Below are positions 47,348-57,488 of a stretch of 64,000 bases of DNA, in pieces. Source of the DNA: an uncultured Granulosicoccaceae bacterium (lineage in GTDB: Bacteria; Pseudomonadota; Gammaproteobacteria; Granulosicoccales; Granulosicoccaceae). The stretch is from the NCBI GenBank assembly GCA_938005265.1, contig CALLOA010000008.1:1-64000 (forward strand), in the 5' to 3' direction. The notes beneath the pieces are model-generated. The model was not told the DNA's origin. It saw only the letters and a program-made list of their open reading frames with translations, and did not search any database. The stretch's first letter is position 1. Every line of letters starts with the position of its first letter. The translations under genes were made by a program, and so were the position numbers.

Positions 47348-49036
47348 ATGTACCGATACGACGAATTTGATTCAGCTTATGTTCGTGACCGCGTAACACG
47401 GTTTCGCGGGCAGATTAATCGCCGGCTTGAAGGCGTGTTGACTGAAGATGAATTCAAACCGCTGCGATTACAAAACGGTCTTTACCTGCAACTTCATGCC
47501 TACATGCTGCGCGTTGCTATCCCTTACGGCACGCTCGATAGTCGCCAGATGCGTCAACTGGCACTTATATCGGAGAAATACGACCGTGGTTACGGTCACT
47601 TTACGACTCGGCAGAACATTCAGTACAACTGGCCAACGCTGGACAATATCGCGGACATCCTTGATGCGCTGGCGGATGTTGGCATGCATGCCATCCAGAC
47701 CTCAGGAAATTGCATAAGAAACGTTACTGCCGATCACTTCGCTGGCGCTGCTGCTGATGAAGTCGAAGATCCGCGACCAACCGCTGAACTTTTGCGACAA
47801 TGGTCCACCGATCATCCCGAATTTGCACACTTGCCACGCAAATTCAAAATTGCGATTACCGGCTCACCGAACGATCGCGCAGTAACTAAAGCGCACGATA
47901 TCGGGCTCAGAATCACACATTCTGTCAACGGAGAATCAATCTATGAAGTATTGGTTGGCGGTGGCCTTGGCCGCACACCGCACATAGCAGAAGTGCTTCA
48001 CCCGGGCCTTCCCGCCAGTAAGTTACTTGAATACATTGAAGCGATCATGCGCGTCTACAATTTACACGGGCGGCGTGACAACAAATACAAAGCGCGTATA
48101 AAAATACTGTTGCGCGCAATGGGCGTTGATGCGTTTAGCGATGCTGTAGAGGCCGAATTCAAACGGATTTGCAGCCGCACTGATGAAGCCTCTCCACTAG
48201 TCACAGATGCTGAACGCAGCAGAATTGCCGAGTACTTCCAGCCACCTGCTTTTATCAACGAGCCGGTAGATAATAATCTGATCGATAAGCACAAGGCTGA
48301 CGATCCAGAATTTGCTCGCTGGTGTATTCACAATATTGATAAACATCGGCATGCCGACTATGACATTGCCACTATATCGCTCAAACCGTATGGAAAAGCA
48401 CCGGGGGATGCCACTGCTCAACAAATGCGCGTGGTCGCCGAGCTTGCAGAGCAATACGGGCATGACGAAATTCGCGTAAGTCATGAGCAAAACCTGGTTC
48501 TCCCGCACATTCACCGCTCGCATCTTTATACGGTGTACAAGCAACTGCGAGAGCACGGACTGGCAACTTCCAATGCCGGTTTGATCAGTGACATTATTGC
48601 CTGCCCGGGAATGGACTACTGCAGCCTCGCAACCGCCCGATCAATTCCCATTGCGCAGGAAATTAGCGAACATTTTTCCGATTCAGAACGCGCCAGTGAC
48701 ATTGGCGATATGAAGATCAAGATTTCCGGCTGCATTAATGCCTGCGCTCACCACCATGTGGGCAACATTGGCATTCTGGGCCTGGAAAAAGGTGGCACAG
48801 AATATTACCAGTTTACCTTCGGCGGTGATCACCGCGAAACCATGAAGCTGGGCAAACGCGCCGGGCCAGGCATTGAGGCCGGGCAAGTCGTGCCGGCACT
48901 GGAACGCGTTGTCAGTCTTTACCTTGATAAACGTACCGATAGTGAAGAAACCTTTCTTGATACGTGCAATAGACTCGGCCCGGACACCTATAACGATGCA
49001 TTGTATGACAAGGGCGATCAAGCGCCTGCCACCTGA
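47348..49036 (+). CDS. cysI: Nitrite/sulfite reductase haemoprotein (CysI-type)
   Basis: GYGHFTTRQNIQYNWP...TSGNCIRNVTADHFAG...CPGMDYCSLATARS...KIKISGCINACAHHHVGNIGILG (Cys motifs). Confidence 0.9.
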   Translation: MYRYDEFDSAYVRDRVTRFRGQINRRLEGVLTEDEFKPLRLQNGLYLQLHAYMLRVAIPYGTLDSRQMRQLALISEKYDRGYGHFTTRQNIQYNWPTLDNIADILDALADVGMHAIQTSGNCIRNVTADHFAGAAADEVEDPRPTAELLRQWSTDHPEFAHLPRKFKIAITGSPNDRAVTKAHDIGLRITHSVNGESIYEVLVGGGLGRTPHIAEVLHPGLPASKLLEYIEAIMRVYNLHGRRDNKYKARIKILLRAMGVDAFSDAVEAEFKRICSRTDEASPLVTDAERSRIAEYFQPPAFINEPVDNNLIDKHKADDPEFARWCIHNIDKHRHADYDIATISLKPYGKAPGDATAQQMRVVAELAEQYGHDEIRVSHEQNLVLPHIHRSHLYTVYKQLREHGLATSNAGLISDIIACPGMDYCSLATARSIPIAQEISEHFSDSERASDIGDMKIKISGCINACAHHHVGNIGILGLEKGGTEYYQFTFGGDHRETMKLGKRAGPGIEAGQVVPALERVVSLYLDKRTDSEETFLDTCNRLGPDTYNDALYDKGDQAPAT

Positions 49037-49055
49037 AGCTATAGCGAACTCCACG

Positions 49056-49493
49056 ATGCCACTCATCACTAAAAATGTTCAAAGCGAAGGCTTTCAAGAA
49101 GCCCCTGCCGTAAATTTTATTTCGGTAGACAGTCTGGCTGGCAATACAGAACCTGGAGATTTGCACGTCGAGCTTGAAGTCGAAACTGACGTAAATATTC
49201 TGCGAAAAGATCTGAACAGGATCAGTATCGTAAAGATTCCCTTTGACAAATTTACTGATGGTCGCGGTTACAGCCTGGCTCGCCAGCTACGCGAGCTGGG
49301 ATTTGCAGGCCGTATCAGAGCATCCGGCCATGTGCATAGCGATCAGTTCGCCTTTATTCTGCAAAGTGGTTTTGACGAAGTTGAAATTGATGACGCCATG
49401 GCCAAACGACAACCCGTCAATTTTTGGCAGGAAGCAGCCATTGTAGACTACGGCTACCGAAACAAACTGGCGCAACGTAGCGCAGGCAACTAG
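49056..49493 (+). CDS. DUF934-like protein
   Basis: ATG at 49056; FTDGRGYSLARQLRELGFAGRIRASGHVHSDQFAFILQSGFDEVEI. Confidence 0.85.
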   Translation: MPLITKNVQSEGFQEAPAVNFISVDSLAGNTEPGDLHVELEVETDVNILRKDLNRISIVKIPFDKFTDGRGYSLARQLRELGFAGRIRASGHVHSDQFAFILQSGFDEVEIDDAMAKRQPVNFWQEAAIVDYGYRNKLAQRSAGN

Positions 49494-49528
49494 CTCAATC
49501 TGCTGGCAACACGCAGACAGCTGAGCCT

Positions 49529-50806
49529 TTATTCATCCACATTTCGCTCCGCACTACCTTCCTCCGCACTACCTTTTTGAGTGCTATCAAAACGTCTGTT
49601 ACTACCCGCGCCACGCATAAAGGCTAAAGCACTGGCCGTAGCGAGTAAGGCGGCTAGCAAAAACGGCGCACCAGGCAAGTCGAAGTTTCCGCTATCTGCT
49701 GTAAAGGTATAGAAAATCTGAGTCATCAACAATGGACTGATAATCGTGGCCAAGGCGACCAACCCGGCACTGACACCTTGCAACAACCCTTGCTCATCAG
49801 CAGGAACCGCGTTGGATAAAATGCCATCCAGCGCTGGTGTTAGCAAGGCCCCTAATGACACCAAAGGCAGAGTGGCGTAAACCAGCACAGGGTTTCTCAC
49901 CAGACCATAGAAAACCATCGGCAGAATCGTCAGCACAAACGCCAGCACAGCCGTGCGGGTTTCGCCCAGCAGAGGTATGGCCTTTCTGATCAACCACCCC
50001 TGCACGACGGCAAAACCCACACCAACCATAGCCAGTGATATACCGATCTCAAAAGAAGACCATTCAAAAGCGGCGTTACCCCAGTAGGACCACACTGCCG
50101 GATACACCGCATGTGCTATCTGAAATAGGAAAAAAGCCAGAAATATCCAACCCAGAGCCGGGAACCGCGTAATAAGCACAATACCGGAGAATGGATTTGA
50201 TTTACGCCAGGAGAATGAACGACGTTTATCAACAGGTAGCGATTCTGGTAAGACAAAATAGCCGTAGAGAAAATTCAGCGCTGCCAATGCTGCTGCTGTA
50301 AAAAAAGGTGCGCGCGTACCGAATGTACCCAAAAGACCGCCAATGACCGGCCCCAGGATAAATCCGATACCAAACGCGGCACCGATCATACCAAAGCTTG
50401 CAGCTCGTTTATCAGCGGACGATATATCGGCTATGTAAGCTTTGGCTGTGACTATAGTTGCACCCGCAGCGCCTGCCAGTATGCGTCCCAGCAACAGCAA
50501 CACAATGGAACCTGCAAATCCCATGATCAGGTAGTCGACACACAGGGCTGCCAGCCCAACCAGCAGCACGCGCCGCCGTCCGTAACGATCTGACAAAGAA
50601 CCCAAAAACGGCCCCATGACAAATTGCATAATGGCATAAGCCGCAGCCAGCAAACCTCCCCACCGGGCAGCTGCACCTATTCCGCTACCACTGACCTCTT
50701 TGAGTAAATCCGGCAATACCGGAATAATGATACCCAGCCCGATGGCATCAAGACAGACCGTGCCAAATATAAATAACAACGCATTGCCTTTAAAACCTGG
50801 CATCAA
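49529..50806 (-). CDS. MFS transporter (TetA-like)
   Basis: FIFGTVCLDAIGLGIIIPVLPDLL...GPFLGSLSDRYGRRRVLLVGL (MFS motif A). Confidence 0.85.
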   Translation of the reverse strand: MMPGFKGNALLFIFGTVCLDAIGLGIIIPVLPDLLKEVSGSGIGAAARWGGLLAAAYAIMQFVMGPFLGSLSDRYGRRRVLLVGLAALCVDYLIMGFAGSIVLLLLGRILAGAAGATIVTAKAYIADISSADKRAASFGMIGAAFGIGFILGPVIGGLLGTFGTRAPFFTAAALAALNFLYGYFVLPESLPVDKRRSFSWRKSNPFSGIVLITRFPALGWIFLAFFLFQIAHAVYPAVWSYWGNAAFEWSSFEIGISLAMVGVGFAVVQGWLIRKAIPLLGETRTAVLAFVLTILPMVFYGLVRNPVLVYATLPLVSLGALLTPALDGILSNAVPADEQGLLQGVSAGLVALATIISPLLMTQIFYTFTADSGNFDLPGAPFLLAALLATASALAFMRGAGSNRRFDSTQKGSAEEGSAERNVDE

Positions 50807-50869
50807 AAATTGTCCGGTATTGAAAGTAAATGGTTAGTCAGCCAAGCAAACAATGAGCTGACAAAAAGC

Positions 50870-51691
50870 TCACGAAAACATTAAACGACGAATACTGGAA
50901 GGCTCACCCGCCCGCTCAATCACTGTATCCAATGGCTCAAGACGACAATCCATGCTGTGCGCATTGGCGTGAAGGAGTACATCCGGTTCCTTTAACAAGC
51001 CGACATGACCAGGCCAAAAGACCAGATCCCCCGCCTGACGTGACGCGAAATCAATCACGCAATCGACAGCCTGCTCCTGTGGACCGCTGTCTCGCGGCAA
51101 GGCGATACCAACCAGAGTCGCGGCACTTTGCAGCAAACCGGAACAGTCACAGCCATCCGGCGTACGCCCACCCCAAAGATACGGCGCTCCTGTAAAAAGC
51201 GTCTCTGCCAACTCAAGCAACGTTGAATTATCGACACAGCGAGCCGATGACGGCAAATTCAGGTGGTTTCTTAGCGCATAATACCCACCCTGTGTGCGCA
51301 CAAAACGATCTCGCTCTGCCAGGGGTAATTCGTGATCAGGCGAGTGATGCAACTCAATCTCGGCCAATAAAGGCAATCTCGACACCACAGGGCTTTTAAT
51401 GTCAGGAGCACTGAACAACAGAGTCGCACGGGCAGTCACCCGTATTTTCTCAGGCAGGTTACCACTGACAAACCCGGTCTCTTGCACTTTTAATGATTCC
51501 CTGGCCGATGACAAACCGGCAACAGCAACGTATCCCGGGTACCCGTCAGTCGCTCGCTCGCAATAACAGAACCCATCGATCTGTTCATCGCGAAGAATTA
51601 CATTTTCACCCCACAGACATTCATTGACCTGACAAGCGTCCGGATCAGGCCCTTCGAGCATGGGTAGATGTGGGACGTTTACTATTGGCAT
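50870..51691 (-). CDS. NlpC/P60 (C40) peptidase with SH3-like N-terminal region
   Basis: GAPYLWGGRTPDGCDCSGLLQSAATLVGIALPRDSGPQ...RQAGDLVFWPGHVGLL. Confidence 0.85.
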   Translation of the reverse strand: MPIVNVPHLPMLEGPDPDACQVNECLWGENVILRDEQIDGFCYCERATDGYPGYVAVAGLSSARESLKVQETGFVSGNLPEKIRVTARATLLFSAPDIKSPVVSRLPLLAEIELHHSPDHELPLAERDRFVRTQGGYYALRNHLNLPSSARCVDNSTLLELAETLFTGAPYLWGGRTPDGCDCSGLLQSAATLVGIALPRDSGPQEQAVDCVIDFASRQAGDLVFWPGHVGLLKEPDVLLHANAHSMDCRLEPLDTVIERAGEPSSIRRLMFS

Positions 51692-51766
51692 GGGTTACAG
51701 AATCAGACAACTAAAATTATATTCGGCACTTGCATTACAGGTCTCCGGCACTCTACCATCATTGCC

Positions 51767-52975
51767 ATGACAACAGACACCCGCCCCGCTTTCAGAGATC
51801 GTGAGTTTCTGCAGCAACATATCCAATTCATACTGGATTTTTATGATGAACGCGTAGTTTCACCAGAAGGTGGCTTCTACCAATGCTTTCGCGATGATGG
51901 CAGCGTCTACAACAAGAACACCCGCCATCTGGTCAGTTCGACCCGATTTGTCTACAACTATGCCACAGCATACCGCCTCTACGGCGACCCACGCCACAAG
52001 CTATGGGCAGAACAGGGGCTGCAATTTCTGAACACCAGTCACCTGCAGGCGTCCGGGCATTATGCATGGGAGCTCTCCATTGGCAACAATGGCGAAATCA
52101 CAATCAGCGACGGCCGCGCCATGGCCTACGGCCACGCCTTTGTCGTGCTGGCTGCAGCTTCTTGTCTACAGGCCGGAATCACTTCCGCCAACACGACATT
52201 AGCACTTGCCTGGGAATTAATGGAGACCCATTTCTGGGAAGAAAAACATCAGGCATATGCGGACGAGCGCAATACCGACTTGACCGAGCTCGACCCTTAT
52301 CGCGGACAGAACGCCAATATGCATACCTGCGAAGCCTGTATTGCGGCTTTTATTGCGACTGGTGAAACCCGGTACCTGAGCCGTGCTCAGTTACTCGCAG
52401 AACGTTTCACAATCGACCTGGCAGCACAAAGCAAAGGCTTGATCTGGGAACACTACGACAGCAATTGGCAAGTTGATATGGAGTACAACATCGATAAACC
52501 TGATGACCTGTTCAAGCCCTGGGGCTTCCAACCCGGCCACCAGGTGGAATGGAGTAAACTGCTGCTGCAACTCAATGATTTAAGTCCTGATAGTCGCTGG
52601 GTAACTCGGGCTTGCGAGCTGTTTGATACTGCTGTGTTGCATGGCTGGGACAAACGATACGGAGGCCTGGTATACGGATTTGCACCAGACTACTCGTTCT
52701 GCGACAGCCACAAATATTTCTGGGTTCACGCAGAAGCATTTGCGGCTGCCTGGCGCTTGCACGCGGTGACAGGTGACGATAAATACTTGCGTGAATACGA
52801 TCGCATTTGGGACTGGTCATGGCAGCATCTAGTTGACCATAACCATGGCGCCTGGTTTCGCATACGAAATCGCGACGGTTCGGCTTTTGACGACTTGAAA
52901 TCCCCTCCGGGGAAAACCGATTACCATACACTGGGCGCTTGTTGGGATGTTCTCTCAGTAAACACAAACAACTAA
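51767..52975 (+). CDS. AGE-family epimerase/isomerase
   Basis: ATG at 51767; RHLVSSTRFVYNYATAYRLYGDPRHKLWAEQGLQFL...WGFQPGHQVEWSKLLLQL...KYFWVHAEAFAAAWRLH. Confidence 0.85.
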   Translation: MTTDTRPAFRDREFLQQHIQFILDFYDERVVSPEGGFYQCFRDDGSVYNKNTRHLVSSTRFVYNYATAYRLYGDPRHKLWAEQGLQFLNTSHLQASGHYAWELSIGNNGEITISDGRAMAYGHAFVVLAAASCLQAGITSANTTLALAWELMETHFWEEKHQAYADERNTDLTELDPYRGQNANMHTCEACIAAFIATGETRYLSRAQLLAERFTIDLAAQSKGLIWEHYDSNWQVDMEYNIDKPDDLFKPWGFQPGHQVEWSKLLLQLNDLSPDSRWVTRACELFDTAVLHGWDKRYGGLVYGFAPDYSFCDSHKYFWVHAEAFAAAWRLHAVTGDDKYLREYDRIWDWSWQHLVDHNHGAWFRIRNRDGSAFDDLKSPPGKTDYHTLGACWDVLSVNTNN

Positions 52976-52989
52976 CAGAATTTTAACTA

Positions 52990-54357
52990 TTGATGGCTAA
53001 ACTGACTCATACGGAAGGCGAAGCCAACACCTCTGATCTGCGCAAACAATGGCAGCAAAACAGTCATCGACCTCAATCTGAAAACTTATTGGCACGAGAC
53101 GCGAAAGCCTTTTTGCATCAAAGCCTTTCAACGCCCTGCCTTTCCACCATTGCAAAAGCCGAAGGCAGCTGGATTGAAGACCATGATGGTAATCGTTACC
53201 TTGATTTCCATGGCAACACAGTACATCACATAGGCTATGCGCATCCGCGCCTGGTTGCAGCACTTAAACAACAACTCGATGACCTGACATTTGCGCCACG
53301 TCGCTATACTGCAGAGCCAGCCATCGAACTGGCTGAGAAACTCGGAGCGTTAGCACCGGGCGGCCTGTCGAAGGTGCTTTTCACCACAGGCGGATCAGAC
53401 GCCAATGAGGTGGCGATACGGTTGGCACGTGCCGCCACCGGCCGATTCAAAACACTGTCATTCTGGGATGCTTTTCATGGCGCTGGATTCGGCTCTTCAA
53501 GCGTTGGTGGTGAAGCCACATTTCGATCACATGTCGCAGGGCCTTTGCTGCCGGGTAGCGAACATGTAGCACCTTTCGCATGTTATCGCTGCCCTTATGG
53601 TCATACAGGTCCTGACGTTTGCGGGCTCGCCTGTGCCAATATGGTTGAGTATGTGCTGGAAAAAGAAGGCGATATTGCTGCTGTGATCGCCGAACCCATG
53701 CGCGCAGTTCCCTATGTACCACCTGCCGGATTCTGGAAACAGGTACGTCAGGCCTGTAACCGTCACGGTGCATTGCTGATTATGGATGAAATACCCACCG
53801 GCCTTGGCAAAACGGGACGTTTCTTCGCATTTGAACATGATGAGATCGTGCCCGACATTGTTACACTGGGCAAAGCTCTGGGGGGCGGCATTTTACCGAT
53901 CGCAGCTTGCCTGGCACATCGCGATCTGGACGTCTGTGGCGATTATGCCATCGGCCATTACACCCACGAAAAGAACCCGGTCAGCGCCCGCGCCGCACTG
54001 ACGACACTGCAAATCATCGAAGAGGAAAATCTGGTTGAACGTGCAGCAATCCTGGGGAAAAGTACCATGGAACGATTGCAGGCATCTTTTCAGCACTCAA
54101 GCATTGTTGGTGATATTCGCGGAAGAGGTCTTATGTTGGGTGTGGAAATTGTCAGTGACAAGAGTCTCAAGACCCGAGGTAATGAGCTGGCAGAAAAAAT
54201 ATTCTATCGCTGTCTTGCCAAAGGTTTGAGCTTCAAACTTTCGCAAGGGTGTGTCATCACCCTGTCACCACCATTAAACATCAGTAAACAGGATTTGGAC
54301 CAGGCGTTAACGGTTGTGGAAACTGTCATACAAGAAGCAGAAAAGAGCACTATATAG
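52990..54357 (+). CDS. Class III aminotransferase-family PLP enzyme, resembling PbfA-type (R)-1-hydroxy-2-aminoethylphosphonate ammonia-lyase
   Basis: NRYLDFHGNTVHHIGYAHPRLVAAL...FWDAFHGAGFGSSSVGGEATFRSHVAGPLLPGSEHVAPFACYRCPYGHTG...GHYTHEKNPVSARAAL. Confidence 0.75.
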   Translation: MMAKLTHTEGEANTSDLRKQWQQNSHRPQSENLLARDAKAFLHQSLSTPCLSTIAKAEGSWIEDHDGNRYLDFHGNTVHHIGYAHPRLVAALKQQLDDLTFAPRRYTAEPAIELAEKLGALAPGGLSKVLFTTGGSDANEVAIRLARAATGRFKTLSFWDAFHGAGFGSSSVGGEATFRSHVAGPLLPGSEHVAPFACYRCPYGHTGPDVCGLACANMVEYVLEKEGDIAAVIAEPMRAVPYVPPAGFWKQVRQACNRHGALLIMDEIPTGLGKTGRFFAFEHDEIVPDIVTLGKALGGGILPIAACLAHRDLDVCGDYAIGHYTHEKNPVSARAALTTLQIIEEENLVERAAILGKSTMERLQASFQHSSIVGDIRGRGLMLGVEIVSDKSLKTRGNELAEKIFYRCLAKGLSFKLSQGCVITLSPPLNISKQDLDQALTVVETVIQEAEKSTI

Positions 54358-54456
54358 AGGGTTGCACAAAAATAATCACATTAATAGCACGCTATATGGC
54401 CACTTCTTCACCGATAACATCCGACGTAAACTCATAATCATACAAAAGGGCACAAA

Positions 54457-54798
54457 ATGACCGGAAGCATGCTGATAAAAGAAAATGACGCAGAAAAAAT
54501 AAAACAATTTGATGCGGAGAATTCTGGCGAATTTTTAACACTGCAACTCGCATCATTACTAACACTGGATTTCGTTGTGATAGCCGGAGATGCCAATCTG
54601 GAATGGACTTCAAAGCAACCTGTATTCAGGGATGTGGACAAAGGCTGCTGCCTGTTTGAAATCGACCCGGCTGGTTTAGCCCATATTACGTCAGAAGATT
54701 GCAAACTGAACGCTAAGCAGCAAAGCGATCAAAACCTCATTAGAAAATTTATTGAAGAAAATGGCTCGGACAACATCTACGAGTACGCAACTTTCTAG
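54457..54798 (+). CDS. Hypothetical protein
   Basis: 113-aa ORF in a gap between convergent neighbours; no family recognised. Confidence 0.4.
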   Translation: MTGSMLIKENDAEKIKQFDAENSGEFLTLQLASLLTLDFVVIAGDANLEWTSKQPVFRDVDKGCCLFEIDPAGLAHITSEDCKLNAKQQSDQNLIRKFIEENGSDNIYEYATF

Positions 54799-54855
54799 AA
54801 CGGAAATTCGCCAGAAAACCGGATTAAATCCGGTAAAAAACGCCAGGCGGAACTA

Positions 54856-55818
54856 TCAACGTTCCAACACTGACGAGCTAATGCAGTCGCGAATTGTTTC
54901 AGCCGATATCTCGCCGATTCTGCCTATACAGACCAAGCCAGCCGTCGCGTCTCGTGGCGCTTGCGACACTGCCCATCTGGATCCGACAATCTGCAATGTC
55001 TCAAGCTGACCATTTTCCCCGGGAACAAAGCCCTTGGCACGTACAAGTCCGGAATTAGCATCAGCTAGAACAGTAGCCAATTTTTCAACATGGAAACGTT
55101 GTGCCATCGTGAACTCGATGGCATCAAACACGGCCGGCCCATGCACACTTGGTCCTGTGACTAGCTGATCCTGGCTTTCTTTCTCAACAGCATACCCGGA
55201 TGCCGAAAATCCGCTGCAGTGCGACCCATCGCTATCCAGAATGATTGCCGGAGTGACCTGCGCCTGAACAGTTTCCAGTTGACGTGCTGCCGCATTTTTT
55301 GTTGCTATCCACTGCTGAGCAGCAAGGCAATGCTCTTCATCAACCAGATCCACTTTGTTAAGTAATATCAGATCTGCATCTGCCAATTGGCGATTAATCG
55401 TATCGCTAAGATACCTGTCAGCTTCGTGTTGCCTGATCGTTTCAACATCAACCAATACCGCAATACAATGTAAAGTGAAGTCACGTAACAAGCTAAGCGA
55501 TGAGCCAATTGCACCCGGTAGTGCGACCCCGCTTGATTCTACGATCACTTGATCAATCGGCGTCTCACCCACTTGCAGACTGACAAGCGCATCACCCAGG
55601 TCATTGCCGTAACTACAGCAGATACAGCCACCTGCTAGACTGATAACGTCACCTTGTTGTGACTCAATCAGATCGGCATCTATCGGCAAGGCACCAAAGT
55701 CGTTGACCAACACCGCCAGCCGCATGCCTTCGCTGTTACGTAACAGGTGATTGACTAATGTGGTTTTTCCACAACCGAGGTAGCCACCTATCACGGTAAC
55801 CGGCAGAGGCTTGGTCAT
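54856..55818 (-). CDS. COG0523/CobW-family G3E GTPase (putative metallochaperone)
   Basis: VTVIGGYLGCGKTTLVNHLLRN (Walker A), GGCICCSYGNDL (CxCC), LLNKVDLVDEE. Confidence 0.9.
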   Translation of the reverse strand: MTKPLPVTVIGGYLGCGKTTLVNHLLRNSEGMRLAVLVNDFGALPIDADLIESQQGDVISLAGGCICCSYGNDLGDALVSLQVGETPIDQVIVESSGVALPGAIGSSLSLLRDFTLHCIAVLVDVETIRQHEADRYLSDTINRQLADADLILLNKVDLVDEEHCLAAQQWIATKNAAARQLETVQAQVTPAIILDSDGSHCSGFSASGYAVEKESQDQLVTGPSVHGPAVFDAIEFTMAQRFHVEKLATVLADANSGLVRAKGFVPGENGQLETLQIVGSRWAVSQAPRDATAGLVCIGRIGEISAETIRDCISSSVLER

Positions 55819-57455
55819 TAAATTTCTGCCGCAGCAAAAATACGACCATCCTGTATCGTACCCCACACGGATATATCCTTTATGGCCAGCGGTTCAACAC
55901 TGTAGGGGTCATCCTCCAGTACAGCAAAGTCAGCTCGTTTACCCGCTTCGACAGAGCCAATTTCACCGTCCATGTGCAGTGTGTAGGCAGCACCAAGCGT
56001 AATAGCTCGCAAGGCCTCATCGACTGTAATCTTTTCGTATTCACCCTGTGTTCGCCCACTTACCGTCAGACGATTAACTGCACACCAGGCGGTAAACAGT
56101 GGTCCCAACGGTGTAACCGGTGCATCGGAATGTATCGCCAAGGGTATATTGTTATCAAGCGCTGTTCTGCAAGCGTTCATCCGCTCGGCACGCTCCGGCC
56201 CCACAGTCATATTGTAGTGTTCATCGCCCCAGTAAAAATGATGATTGGCAAAATGATTGATGCACATGCCAAGCCGTGCGATGCGCTTGTACTGTGCCGC
56301 ATTGACCATCTGGCCATGCTGGATAGTGAAGCGATGATCTGATCTAGGATATTTTTTTAATGCCTGTTCCAGCATATCCAGCGCCAGATCGGTTGCTTCA
56401 TCGCCATTGGTATGAGTATGTACCAAAATGTCATTAGCCAGCGCCAGTTCGTAGATTTCAAGCATCTGAGGTGGTGCGATATACCATAAGCCGTTGTCAG
56501 CACCGTTGTAATAACCGGGTGGATTCAGACGGGCCGAAAAACCCTGAATACTGCCATCTGCAACCACTTTTATACTGCCCAGACGTAAACGGTCGGTGGA
56601 TTGCCCGGCTAGCTTTATCACGCGCTCGACCAACTCTTTCGGCCCTATCCCGTGATGCATCCGCAGCGGAACTATCCTTGCCGGAAATTGTTCGTTAGCA
56701 GTAACACGCAGGCCGATATCCACAACATCGTCATCCAGACGTGCAGCCAGATCAGTTGCAGTAGTCACTCCCGTTCTGACGCATAAGCGTGCAAAATCAA
56801 TCAGACCGTTTTCATCAAAATCGAATAGATTCTGGTCAAAACCAGCAAAGCGCCCAACCGGCATCATCGCATCCGGGCCTTTCAACTCTCCTGTGGGCAA
56901 GCCATCTTCACCCAGTGGTACACCGTCATGTTCAATACCCTGGCGCATAAAGTCGGCAAGCTCCAGAGCTTTGGTATTTACGTTCAATATGTGCCCTGAT
57001 GCGTGCATCACCGCGACCGGGCGCGTGATCGAAACACGATCCAGGTGATGACGGGAAATCACTTTGTCCTCATAGTAAATAGGGTCGATCGCCCATGCAG
57101 TCAGTGGTTGAGAATCATCGGCAAGACTTTTTTCAGCCTCACACAGGCGTTCAATGACCTGATCAATATTTTTCAATCCTGACCACACTTTTCCGTGCGG
57201 GTCCATACGGTCGAAATAGCCACAGTAAACATAACGCCACCATTTACCTTCAACTGCATGACAATGGCCTTCAACAAACCCCGGCATTAACACCTTGTCA
57301 GCAAACTGCTCATTCAGTGTGTATTCACCGAAGCCACTTAGTTCTTTCAATGACCCGGCGGCCAGGATAAATCCGTCTTTCACCGCGACGTGTGTCACCG
57401 CGGGGCGAGCCGGATTCATCGTGATGATCTTCTTGCAACGGTAAATAACAGTCAT
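55818..57455 (-). CDS. Amidohydrolase-family protein (YtcJ-like)
   Basis: KVLMPGFVEGHCHAVEGKW...VHTHTNGDEATDLALDMLEQAL...AIHSDAPVTPLGPLF...GSVEAGKRADFAVLEDDPY; TAATG coupling to the GTPase. Confidence 0.9.
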   Translation of the reverse strand: MTVIYRCKKIITMNPARPAVTHVAVKDGFILAAGSLKELSGFGEYTLNEQFADKVLMPGFVEGHCHAVEGKWWRYVYCGYFDRMDPHGKVWSGLKNIDQVIERLCEAEKSLADDSQPLTAWAIDPIYYEDKVISRHHLDRVSITRPVAVMHASGHILNVNTKALELADFMRQGIEHDGVPLGEDGLPTGELKGPDAMMPVGRFAGFDQNLFDFDENGLIDFARLCVRTGVTTATDLAARLDDDVVDIGLRVTANEQFPARIVPLRMHHGIGPKELVERVIKLAGQSTDRLRLGSIKVVADGSIQGFSARLNPPGYYNGADNGLWYIAPPQMLEIYELALANDILVHTHTNGDEATDLALDMLEQALKKYPRSDHRFTIQHGQMVNAAQYKRIARLGMCINHFANHHFYWGDEHYNMTVGPERAERMNACRTALDNNIPLAIHSDAPVTPLGPLFTAWCAVNRLTVSGRTQGEYEKITVDEALRAITLGAAYTLHMDGEIGSVEAGKRADFAVLEDDPYSVEPLAIKDISVWGTIQDGRIFAAAEI

Positions 57456-57488
57456 GGGTATTCCTGAATCACTTGTTGTTGTGCATAA

